Of a DNA stretch of 64,000 nt, positions 46,562-53,545 are shown piece by piece. Source of the DNA: Streptomyces sp. NBRC 109706 (GTDB taxonomy: Bacteria; Actinomycetota; Actinomycetes; Streptomycetales; Streptomycetaceae); contig NZ_BBOM01000011.1 of assembly GCF_000974485.1 (NCBI RefSeq), forward strand, positions 372,001-436,000, given 5' to 3'. Under the pieces are notes generated by a model. The model searched no databases, was not told the origin of the DNA, and worked only from the letters and a program-made list of their open reading frames with translations. How positions within the stretch are numbered: the first letter of the stretch is position 1; each line of letters begins with the position of its first letter. A program made the position numbers and the translations under genes.

Positions 46562-47272
46562 CTACGGACCCTCGCCCTCGGCCAGCGGCAGGGCCTCGAT
46601 CCGGCCAGGGCCGCAGACCGCGCCCAACTCCCAGTCGGCCGGGGTCGCGTCATAGGTGTCCGGCGGTATGACCCGTAGCGCCGTGGGCTCAGGGCCGCAG
46701 CCGCCGTCCGCCGGATCGGCCGACCCGGGCACCACCGTCCAGCGCAGCTGGGCCCAGGCGCTCTCGCCCGGGGCCAGCGTCAGGGGGACGGCCGCCCTGG
46801 AGTCGTCACGAACCGTTTCGGTGGGGAGCGCCGCGCCGTCGGCGGCGGCCAGCTCCAGGCCCGGCCAACCCTGGGTGCGGCAGGCGGCGTCCGTGGTGTT
46901 GGTGAGGACCAGCGCCGCGTAACGGTTGCCGGCGCCGGCGTCCAGCGGGGTCACCTCGGCGGCCAGCGCCTCGGTGGCGCACCAGTCGTCCGCTTCGGCC
47001 TGTTCGGACTGAGGGCGGCGGTCGGGGGAGCCGGACTCCGGCTCTGCCGCCGCTTCGGCTTCCGCTTCGGACGCGGCGTTCGCGTTCGCGTCGGTGTTCG
47101 CGTCGGTTTCTGCCTGCTGGTCGGACTGGGAGGTGTGTTCCAGGGCGCCGTCGTCGGCGGCCCGGTCGCCCGTGCCGCAGCCGGTCGCGACCAGGGCGGC
47201 GAGCACCACCAACGCGGCGCCGGCGATGGGACGGAAACGGAGACGAGGGGGATGGGAGGGGAGGGGAACCAT
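46562..47272 (-). CDS. DUF4232 lipoprotein
   Basis: 236 residues from ATG 47272 (GGAGGAAAG immediately upstream). A signal peptide with lipobox LVATGC (Cys32), then an Asp/Asn/Glu/Ala-rich low-complexity linker, and a DUF4232 domain: WCATEALAAEVTPLDAGAGNRYAALVLTNTTDAACRTQGWPGLELAAADG, TLAPGESAWAQLRW and LRVIPPDTYDATPADW. DUF4232 proteins are secreted or lipid-anchored actinobacterial proteins without an assigned function. Confidence 0.85.
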   Translation of the reverse strand: MVPLPSHPPRLRFRPIAGAALVVLAALVATGCGTGDRAADDGALEHTSQSDQQAETDANTDANANAASEAEAEAAAEPESGSPDRRPQSEQAEADDWCATEALAAEVTPLDAGAGNRYAALVLTNTTDAACRTQGWPGLELAAADGAALPTETVRDDSRAAVPLTLAPGESAWAQLRWTVVPGSADPADGGCGPEPTALRVIPPDTYDATPADWELGAVCGPGRIEALPLAEGEGP

Positions 47273-47454
47273 CTTTCCTCCGGAGGGGATTCGGCTGGAT
47301 GCGGAGGAGCGCTGTCTGGTCCGACGTGGGGACGGCGTCCGGGGTTCCCCTCCCGGCCCCCTCGCCGGGTGGTGCGGAGGCGTTGAAGGGCGCGTTCCGC
47401 CGCCCCGCGCGCCGGTGTGTTCCGCGCGCCGGCGCGCGGGGCCGAGGCTCGGGA

Positions 47455-48117
47455 TCAGGCGCCGACGGGCTGCCGCAGATAGTCGGGCAGCGGCGCGGAG
47501 GAGCCGCCGTCCTGGGCCGGCAGCGGGGTTCCATAGGCCAGCTGGACCGGCAACACCCCGCTCCAGTGCGGCAGTTCGAGATCCGCCGGATCGTCGTTCG
47601 GGCCGCCGGTGCGCACCTTGGCTGAGACCTCCATCAGGTCCAGCTCCAGCACGGCGGTGGCGGCCAACTCCTTGGCGTTGGCCGGGCGGCAGTCAGCCGA
47701 GCGGCCGGCCACCACCGAGTCCACCAGGGCGTCGAGCGCCGTCCTGGCCAGCGCCTCGTCGGTGATCCGGCGGGCGGTGCCGTGCACCACCACCGAGCGG
47801 TAGTTGATGGAGTGGTGAAACGCGGACCTGGCCAGCACCAGCCCGTCGACCTGGGTCACCGTCACACAGACCGGCTGCTCCGGCGCGCGCAGGGCGCGTG
47901 CTCCGGTCGACCCGTGGAGGTAGAGCCGCTCGCCCAGCCGCGCGTAGAGCGTCGGCAGCACCACAGGCTGTCCCTCGGCGACAAAGCCGAGATGGCACAG
48001 ATAGCCCGCGTCCAGGACGGAGTGCACCAACTCCCGGTCGTAGGAGACCCGTTGCCTGGCCCGGCTGGGGGTGGTCCGCTCGGTCCTCGGATAGCTGGGG
48101 GATTCGGTGGCCGACAT
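47455..48117 (-). CDS. Pyridoxamine 5'-phosphate oxidase-fold flavoprotein (NimA-like)
   Basis: 220 residues from ATG 48117 with GGGAG 5-6 bases upstream. Split-barrel FMN-binding fold: RQRVSYDRELVHSVLDAGYLCHLGFVAEGQPVVLPTLYARLGERLYLHGSTGARALRA, VTVTQVDGLVLARSAFHHSINYRSVVVHGTARRITD and VLELDLMEVSAKVRTGGPNDDPADLELPHWSGVLP. This is the 'pyridoxamine 5'-phosphate oxidase family' form that includes nitroimidazole-reductase-like proteins. It is divergent from a MocR regulator over a perfect 12-base palindrome, the usual layout for a MocR target in vitamin B6 or related metabolism. Confidence 0.9.
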   Translation of the reverse strand: MSATESPSYPRTERTTPSRARQRVSYDRELVHSVLDAGYLCHLGFVAEGQPVVLPTLYARLGERLYLHGSTGARALRAPEQPVCVTVTQVDGLVLARSAFHHSINYRSVVVHGTARRITDEALARTALDALVDSVVAGRSADCRPANAKELAATAVLELDLMEVSAKVRTGGPNDDPADLELPHWSGVLPVQLAYGTPLPAQDGGSSAPLPDYLRQPVGA

Positions 48118-48155
48118 GATCACTCCCTGTGGTGGTTCCTTCTTGCGCGGCGTAT

Positions 48156-48170
48156 TGCACTAGTGCATAA
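48156..48170. promoter_or_regulatory. Perfect 12-bp palindrome and -10 element between PNPOx-like and MocR genes
   Basis: TGCACTAGTGCA (48156-48167) is a perfect palindrome in the 61-base divergent gap. CATAAT (48165-48170) overlaps its right edge and reads as a -10 for the MocR gene, 8 bases before GTG 48179. Binding of the regulator here would control both directions. Confidence 0.6.
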
Positions 48171-48178
48171 TGCCGTTT

Positions 48179-49510
48179 GTGCTAGAAGGTTATCGGATCG
48201 AAGGGCGTGGCGCCGCCGAAATTGCGGCCAGCGTCGAGCTGGCCATTGGTGACGGCTCCCTGCTGCCCGGCCAACCACTCCCGCCCCTACGGGAGTTGGC
48301 CGCCGAATTGGGCGTCAACGCCAATACCGTCGCCGCCGCCTACCGGACGCTGCGCGATCGCGGCGTGATCGAGACCGCGGGCCGGCGCGGCAGCCGGGTG
48401 CGGGCGCGCCCCGCCAGCGCGCCGCGCGAGGCGCTGCCGTTCGCGCTCCCGCCCGGCGTCCGGAACGTCTCCGAGGGCAACCCGGATCCGGCGCTGCTGC
48501 CTCCCCTGGCCGACGCGCTCGCCGCCGCCGCCGAGCACGCCCGGCACGCGCCGACGCTCTACGGCGCCCCCGCCGTCGACCCGGAGTTGGGCGAGCTGGC
48601 CCGCGCCCGGCTGGACGCGGACGGTGTGCCGGAGGGGCCGATCGCCGTCACCTCCGGAGCGCTCGACAGCATCGAACGCGTGCTCTCCGCCTGGCTGCGG
48701 CCCGGCGACGCCATCGCCGTCGAGGATCCGGGATGGGGCGCGCTGTTGGATCTGGTGCCCGCGTTGGGGCTGCGCGCCCTGCCGTGCGAGACGGACGACG
48801 AGGGGCCGGTGCCCGAGGCGTGCGAACGCGCCCTGCGCGCGGGCGCCCGCGCCCTGGTGGTGACCGCCCGCGCGCAGAACCCGTCGGGCGCCGCGGTCAC
48901 GCCGGCGCGCGCCGCCGAGTTGCGCGCCCTGCTGGCCCGGCACCCCGAGGTCCTGGTGATCGAGGACGACCACGGCCGGGACATCGTCCGCCAACCGCTC
49001 GCCCCCGTGGTGGGCGGCACGGAGCGCTGGGCGTTTGTGCACTCGCTCTCCAAGGCGTACGGGCCCGACCTCCGGGTGGCCGTGCTCACCGGGGACCGGA
49101 CCACGGTCGACCGGGTGCGCGGACGCCAGCGCCTCGGCCCAGGCTGGGTCAGCCGGCTGCTGCAACGGGCCGCCGCGCACCTGTGGAGCACCGAGGCCAT
49201 CGACCCGGCCCGGGTCGCCGCCGTCTACGACGCCCGCCGCGAGGCGCTGATCGCGGCCCTGGCCGAACGGGGGGTGGCCGCCCGGGGGCGCGGCGGCCTG
49301 AACGTCTGGGTCCCGGTGCCGGACGAGACGGCCGCCGTCGCCCAACTGCTCCGCGCCGGCTGGGCGGTGGCGCCGGGCGCCAGGTTCCGGCTGGCCACAC
49401 CCCCCGGCGTCCGCCTCACCACGGCCACCCTGGCGAGCGCCGAAGCGGAGGAGCTGGCGGCGGCGGTCGCCGATGCGCTCCGCCCGCCCACCGTGCGGCG
49501 CCTCGGCTGA
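48179..49510 (+). CDS. MocR-type regulator: GntR winged helix fused to a fold-type I aminotransferase domain
   Basis: 443 residues from GTG 48179 (VLEGYRIEGRG); ATG 48170 is in frame but sits in the likely -10. Residues 1-75 are a GntR HTH: SVELAIGDGSLLPGQPLPPLRELAAELGVNANTVAAAYRTLRDRGVIETAGRRGSRV. Residues about 95-440 are an aminotransferase domain: VTSGALDSIERVL, AVEDPGWGALLDLVPALGL, ARAQNPSGAAVTP, IEDDHGRDIV and the PLP-binding lysine FVHSLSKAYGPDLRVA. MocR proteins sense PLP or amine compounds and usually control a divergent gene, here the PNPOx-like flavoprotein. Confidence 0.92.
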   Translation: MLEGYRIEGRGAAEIAASVELAIGDGSLLPGQPLPPLRELAAELGVNANTVAAAYRTLRDRGVIETAGRRGSRVRARPASAPREALPFALPPGVRNVSEGNPDPALLPPLADALAAAAEHARHAPTLYGAPAVDPELGELARARLDADGVPEGPIAVTSGALDSIERVLSAWLRPGDAIAVEDPGWGALLDLVPALGLRALPCETDDEGPVPEACERALRAGARALVVTARAQNPSGAAVTPARAAELRALLARHPEVLVIEDDHGRDIVRQPLAPVVGGTERWAFVHSLSKAYGPDLRVAVLTGDRTTVDRVRGRQRLGPGWVSRLLQRAAAHLWSTEAIDPARVAAVYDARREALIAALAERGVAARGRGGLNVWVPVPDETAAVAQLLRAGWAVAPGARFRLATPPGVRLTTATLASAEAEELAAAVADALRPPTVRRLG

Positions 49511-49523
49511 GCGGGGCCGGCTA

Positions 49524-49565
49524 TGTGTAGCACCAGGAAGGCGACAGCCGTGAACTGTGTAGCAT
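49524..49565 (+). promoter_or_regulatory. Repeated element and -10 before the LysR gene
   Basis: TGTGTAGCA occurs at 49524-49532 and 49556-49564, 32 bases apart (three helical turns). The second copy contains TAGCAT (49560-49565), a -10 placed 7 bases before ATG 49573, so the LysR mRNA may be leaderless and the repeats may be its autoregulatory sites. Confidence 0.45.
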
Positions 49566-49572
49566 CGCTGAC

Positions 49573-50472
49573 ATGTTGAATCTGGACCGGCTACGGGTGC
49601 TCTACGCCGTGCGCAGCCATGGCTCGGTCAGCGCCGCCGCCCTGGCTCTCCGGGTGACCACCTCGGCGGTCTCCCAGCAGATGGCCAAGCTGGAACGGGA
49701 GACCGGGCAGCGGTTGTTGGCCAAGAGCGGCCGCGGGGTGCGGCTCACCGACGCGGGCCGGCTCCTCGCCGAACACGCCGAACGCATCCTGTCCCAGGTC
49801 GAGATGGCCCACGCCGACCTGGAGGCCCAACGCGGACAGGCCGTCGGCGAGCTGCGGGTGGGCGCGTTCGCCACCGCCGCCCGGGGGCTGTTCCCCGCCG
49901 CGCTCGCCATCCTCCGCGGCGCCCACCCCCAACTGCGGCCCACGCTCAGCGAGATGGAGCCCGAGGCGGCGCTGCGGGTGCTGGCGCGCGGCGATATCGA
50001 CCTGGCCGTGGTGCTCGACTGGTACAACCGCCCGCTGGCGCTGCCCGGCGAACTCGCCCGGATCACCCTCTTCGACGATGTGGCCGATATCGCGCTGCCC
50101 GTCGACCATCCGCTCGCCGACCGGAACGAGGTGGACCTCGCCGAGCTCGCGGACGAACGCTGGGTCTCCTGGCCGCCGGGCGCGATCTGCCACGACTGGC
50201 TGATGTTCACCCTCAGGGGACGCGGCATCGAGCCCAGGATCGAGCACACCGCATTCGAACACCACACCCAACTGGCCCTGATAGCCGCCGGGTTGGGCGT
50301 CGCGGTCGCCCCCCGCCTCGGGCGCGCGCCGGTCCCGGACGGGGTGGCCCTGGTGCCGCTGCGCGGCAGCATCACCCGCCGCGTCTACGCGGTCTGGCGC
50401 GAGGGCTCGGACGGTCGCCCCTCGATCCGCGCCGCCGTCGCCGCACTGCGCGAGGTGTCCCCCGACCGATAG
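49573..50472 (+). CDS. LysR-family transcriptional regulator
   Basis: 299 residues from ATG 49573. N-terminal LysR HTH: LDRLRVLYAVRSHGSVSAAALALRVTTSAVSQQMAKLERETGQRLLAKSGRGVRLTDAGRLL, then a dimerisation helix and a type 2 periplasmic-binding-fold effector domain (GELRVGAFATAARGLFPAALAILR, DIDLAVVLDWYNRPLALP, FEHHTQLALIAAGLGVAVAPRLG). Effector and targets are unknown; there is no divergent gene, as the preceding MocR gene runs in the same direction. Confidence 0.92.
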   Translation: MLNLDRLRVLYAVRSHGSVSAAALALRVTTSAVSQQMAKLERETGQRLLAKSGRGVRLTDAGRLLAEHAERILSQVEMAHADLEAQRGQAVGELRVGAFATAARGLFPAALAILRGAHPQLRPTLSEMEPEAALRVLARGDIDLAVVLDWYNRPLALPGELARITLFDDVADIALPVDHPLADRNEVDLAELADERWVSWPPGAICHDWLMFTLRGRGIEPRIEHTAFEHHTQLALIAAGLGVAVAPRLGRAPVPDGVALVPLRGSITRRVYAVWREGSDGRPSIRAAVAALREVSPDR

Positions 50473-50533
50473 TCCGCCGACAGCCGATCGCGGCCCGAAC
50501 GGTCGACCGCCCCGAGGAGCCGACCCGCCGATG

Positions 50534-50564
50534 TTGACCTCAAGCGAACTTGAGGTTCTACGGT
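50534..50564 (+). promoter_or_regulatory. SoxR-type (MerR-family) operator in a 19-bp-spaced promoter
   Basis: -35 TTGACC (50534-50539) and -10 TACGGT (50559-50564) are separated by 19 bases. The spacer carries the perfect inverted repeat ACCTCAAG-CGAA-CTTGAGGT (50537-50556). Overlong spacers with a dyad between -35 and -10 define MerR-family activated promoters, and CCTCAAG/CTTGAGG is the SoxR box known from E. coli and Streptomyces. It drives the MarR-family gene at 50616. Confidence 0.8.
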
Positions 50565-50615
50565 CGTTCTACCAGCGACCCACGCATCAGCGACCGATCC
50601 CAGGGGGCACCACCC

Positions 50616-51080
50616 ATGTCGACCCAACCCACCTCCGACGCCGAACTCGCCACCCAGCCGGCCGCATACGTGACCGGACTCGCCCATGACGCCATCATCT
50701 CCTTCACCCGCGCCCGGCAGGCCGAACGCGGCTTCACCCAGCCGCAGTTCTGGCTGCTGCGCAACCTGTCGAAGAACGACATCTCACCCGACGGCCACGG
50801 CATGACCATCCCCGAACTCCAGCACGCCATGAGCACCTACCTCAGGCCGGAGGACGATCTGACGGCAACGGCGGAGACCCTGCTGGAGCGCGGTTGGCTC
50901 ACCCGCGACGGCGAGGGACGGCTGTGGATCACCACAGCGGGCGAGGAAGCCCGTGCCGAACTCAAACGACACGCCCCCGCCATCCGGGCCGCCATCCACG
51001 AGGGCATCGACGACGCCGACTACGCCACCACGGTCAGAGTGCTCCGGCGAATGATCCGGAACACCGGCCACCCCGCCTGA
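50616..51080 (+). CDS. MarR-family-like winged-helix regulator
   Basis: 154 residues from ATG 50616 (AGGGGG about 8 bases upstream). VTGLAHDAIISFTRARQAERGFTQPQFWLLRNLSKNDISPDGHGMTIPELQHAMSTYLRPEDDLTATAETLLERGWLTRDGEGRLWITTAGEEARAELKRHAPAIRAAIHEGID has the MarR order of dimerisation helix, wHTH and wing, followed by a C-terminal dimerisation helix. The SoxR-type promoter in front suggests redox-cycling induction. It converges on the NmrA-like gene with 6 bases between stops. Confidence 0.8.
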   Translation: MSTQPTSDAELATQPAAYVTGLAHDAIISFTRARQAERGFTQPQFWLLRNLSKNDISPDGHGMTIPELQHAMSTYLRPEDDLTATAETLLERGWLTRDGEGRLWITTAGEEARAELKRHAPAIRAAIHEGIDDADYATTVRVLRRMIRNTGHPA

Positions 51081-51086
51081 CCACCG

Positions 51087-51935
51087 TTAACGGAACGCCT
51101 CGACGTTCTCGCGGGCCCAGTCCGCGAACGAACGGGGCGCCCGGCCGAGGACCCGTTCCACGTCCGGACTGAGCCGCAGCTCGATCGCGTTGGGCTCCCC
51201 GAGAACGGTCAATGTGGTCTCCACCACGGGTTCCGGCAGAAACGTGGCCATCCGCGCGTGCGCCTCGGCCCGGGTCAGCTCCACGAACTGCACCGGCACA
51301 CCGAGGGCCGCGCCGATCGCCTCGGCCTGCTGCCGAGGCGTGATGGCCGTCGGCCCGTTCAACTCGTAGATCCGGCCGGCGTGTTCGTCCTTCCGCAGGG
51401 CCATGGCCGCGACCGCCGCGATGTCCACCGGGTCGATCACCGGAATCCCGACGTCGCCGAACGGCGCGGCAACGGTCCGCTCGGCGCGCACCGAGTCCGC
51501 CCAGGCCAGGGCGTTGGAGGAGAAACCACCCGGCCGCAGGATCGTCCAGGCCAGGCCCGATGCGCGCACCGCCTCCTGGATCGCCCGCCCAACGACCCCG
51601 TGCGAAGCCGACTCCGGCCTGCTCACCACCCCCTGCGAGGACAGCAGCACCACCCGTCGGACCCCGGCGTCCGCGACCACCTCCAACAGGGCACGCGGGT
51701 CGAGCCCCTGCCCGCCGGCGCCACCGTCGTGCAGAAAAAGAGCCTCGGCGCCGGCGAGGGCGGGCCGCAGGGTCTCCGGCACCGTCAGATCGGCCGCGAC
51801 ATGCCCGACCCCGCGCGGCGGATCCACCGGGCTCCGCCCCCTCGACACCGCCGTCACCCGCTCCCCGGCCTCCGCGAGGGCCCGCACCAACGGCCGTCCG
51901 ACGTTCCCGGTGGCTCCGGTCACCACAATCATCAT
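51087..51935 (-). CDS. NmrA-like NAD(P)-binding oxidoreductase (atypical SDR)
   Basis: 282 residues from ATG 51935 (GGGAG 5 bases upstream). The Rossmann motif VVTGATGNVGRPLVRALAEAGERVTAVSRG, then VVLLSSQGVVS, AWTILRPGGFSSNAL and PVIDPVDIAAVAAMAL belong to the atypical SDR5/NmrA/QOR2-like group, which often lacks the YxxxK catalytic pair, as here. Such proteins are NAD(P)H sensors or quinone reductases. It is divergent from an HxlR regulator over a palindrome, a common redox-stress pairing. Confidence 0.88.
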   Translation of the reverse strand: MMIVVTGATGNVGRPLVRALAEAGERVTAVSRGRSPVDPPRGVGHVAADLTVPETLRPALAGAEALFLHDGGAGGQGLDPRALLEVVADAGVRRVVLLSSQGVVSRPESASHGVVGRAIQEAVRASGLAWTILRPGGFSSNALAWADSVRAERTVAAPFGDVGIPVIDPVDIAAVAAMALRKDEHAGRIYELNGPTAITPRQQAEAIGAALGVPVQFVELTRAEAHARMATFLPEPVVETTLTVLGEPNAIELRLSPDVERVLGRAPRSFADWARENVEAFR

Positions 51936-51994
51936 GAACTCCCTTGTCCGCGTTGTTCCTTGCGACGACCGGGACGCTAACAGCCTCCGTATAG

Positions 51995-52004
51995 TAGGTA
52001 CCTA
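51995..52004. promoter_or_regulatory. Palindromic operator candidate for the HxlR regulator
   Basis: TAGGTACCTA is a perfect 10-base palindrome (within ATAGTAGGTACCTAGAGG) in the 102-base gap between the NmrA-like and HxlR genes. GTAC-centred palindromes of this kind are typical HxlR sites. Confidence 0.55.
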
Positions 52005-52037
52005 GAGGAAAGCGACTATCCCGGAAGGATGTGGCAC

Positions 52038-52466
52038 ATGGCCACGGAGGCGACCCGATGGGTCCCCGACGCCCTGGCCGACCCCGAGTCGGCCTGCCCG
52101 ATCGCCCCGGTCGTGGACATCGTGTTCAGCCGCTGGACCACGCCGATCCTGTGGTCGCTGCACACGTTCGGCCGCCAGCGGTTCGTCGAGTTGGAACGCC
52201 GCATCGGGGGCATCACCCCCAAGGTGCTCACCCAACGCCTACGGCAGTTGGAGCGCGACGGACTGGTGATCCGCACCTACCACCCGGAGGTGCCGCCGCG
52301 CGTCGAATACGAGATCAGCGAACTCGGCCGCAGCCTCGCCCCCCTCTTCGCCCACCTCACCGAATGGGCGACCACCCACCTCCCCCACGTCGAACACTCC
52401 CGCACCCGCTACGACGCCGCAGCTGACCCCCCACCCCGAGCCCACCCACGCACCCCCCGGCGATAA
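52038..52466 (+). CDS. HxlR-family transcriptional regulator
   Basis: 142 residues from ATG 52038 (GGAAGGA upstream; ATG 52029 in frame overlaps the RBS). CPIAPVVDIVFSRWTTPILWSLHTFGRQRFVELERRIGGITPKVLTQRLRQLERDGLVIRTYHPEVPPRVEYEISELGRSLAPLFAHLTEWA is a complete HxlR winged helix, including the N-terminal Cys that in some members (HypR, QorR) is the redox switch. The C-terminus is a Pro/Arg-rich tail. It is divergent from its probable target, the NmrA-like oxidoreductase. Confidence 0.92.
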   Translation: MATEATRWVPDALADPESACPIAPVVDIVFSRWTTPILWSLHTFGRQRFVELERRIGGITPKVLTQRLRQLERDGLVIRTYHPEVPPRVEYEISELGRSLAPLFAHLTEWATTHLPHVEHSRTRYDAAADPPPRAHPRTPRR

Positions 52467-53460
52467 GCCACACGCTCCCGCGACGGCGCGTACCCGCTGC
52501 CCCGTTCCGCATGGCGATGCGTGACGAAGCCCGGGGACGCACCGGAATGTGCATGCGTGAGGGCGTTGACGCGGGCGCACCTTACGCCGCGGCGTGCCCG
52601 TGCCCACGCGACTTCGCGCTTCGCGCGATGGCGCCGACACCAGCCGTGGCCACTGCGATTCCGCGCCTCCCGCGTGACCGCGTGCGTCCACGACCCCGTC
52701 CGGTCCCACTCAGGTTCGCACGTTTGCAGCGGTGTTCATGTTCGCCGGGTGTGCCGGGTGTGCCGGGTGTGCCGCTCCCGCGACGACGGTGCTCGCGCCC
52801 CAGCCTCCTCGCGAAGCGGCCCCCGGGTAGCCCCGCGTATCCATGACGGCCTTTACGATGACGCGTACCCGCGACGGCACTGCGCCCACCGAGACCGGTT
52901 CCGGCCCCGTTCGATCACGCACACGCATGCCGCGTCCACGTGACCGCATGCACCCGTCCCCGTGACGGCCGTTCCCCGGTCCGTTCAACCCCCCGCGTCC
53001 GCCGAGCTGTTCATGCCTGCCGCCCCCACGTGCCCGTACCTCGCGCGATCACCTGTACCTGTGCCGGCCGTTCGCTGGTCCCCTCACCCCCCCTCATCCG
53101 CCGGGGCGTTCATGCCTGCCGCGTCCATGTGGCTGCATGTGCCCGTACTTCGCACGATCACCCGTCCCCGTGGCGGCCGTTCGCTGGTCCGTTCAACCTC
53201 CCTCATCCGCCAGGGCGTTCATGCTCGCCGCCTCCACGTCGCCGTATGTGCCCTGCGCCCCACGTGCCCGTACTTCGCACGATCACCCGTCCCCGTGGCG
53301 GCCGTTCGCTGGTCCGTTCAACCTCCCTCATCCGCCAGGGCGTTCATGCCTGCCGCGTCCGCATCGCCGTATGTACCTGTACCCCCACGCACCCGCACCC
53401 CGTGCGACCACGCGTACCCGCGACGGCCCCCACGCCCCCGCGACGGCCCGGACCGAAGTA
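52467..53460. repeat. Gene-free region of decayed tandem repeats (109-125-bp period)
   Basis: About 1 kb with no convincing gene; open frames here lack the usual codon bias and translate into repeated Pro/Arg/Ala strings. The clearest units begin at 53030, 53139 and 53264 with GTGCCCGTAC. The second and third are identical for 86 bases (53139-53224 and 53264-53349), and a degenerate unit precedes them from about 52948. Other dispersed pieces are GTACCCGCGACGGC-like blocks (52866, 53415) and three 9-base copies of GCCGGGTGT (52744-52770). The array ends just before the GH64 promoter and may mark an insertion boundary or the remnant of a repeat-rich gene. Confidence 0.65.
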
Positions 53461-53520
53461 TTGACAGGTACACGGCGCTACGGGACGGTGAGAGCGCTCT
53501 CAATCTTGAGAGCGCTCTCA
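53461..53520 (+). promoter_or_regulatory. Promoter with twin LacI-type operators for the GH64 glucanase
   Basis: TTGACA at 53461 is a good -35. Two perfect copies of the 14-base palindrome TGAGAGCGCTCTCA follow at 53489-53502 and 53507-53520, 18 bases centre to centre. The form is that of LacI-family sugar regulators such as CebR (TGGGAGCGCTCCCA) with two changed positions. Repressor bound here would cover the start of transcription, giving induction by beta-glucan breakdown products. Confidence 0.8.
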
Positions 53521-53545
53521 GACGCCCGAGACAAGGAGGACAACG

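Noticed and set aside
52940..53464. Open frames in the repeat region and possible CRISPR array
   Set aside because: The repeats are 109-125 bases apart, contain no short constant repeat with unique spacers and no cas genes are near. The translations are repeat-driven Pro/Arg/Ala strings.
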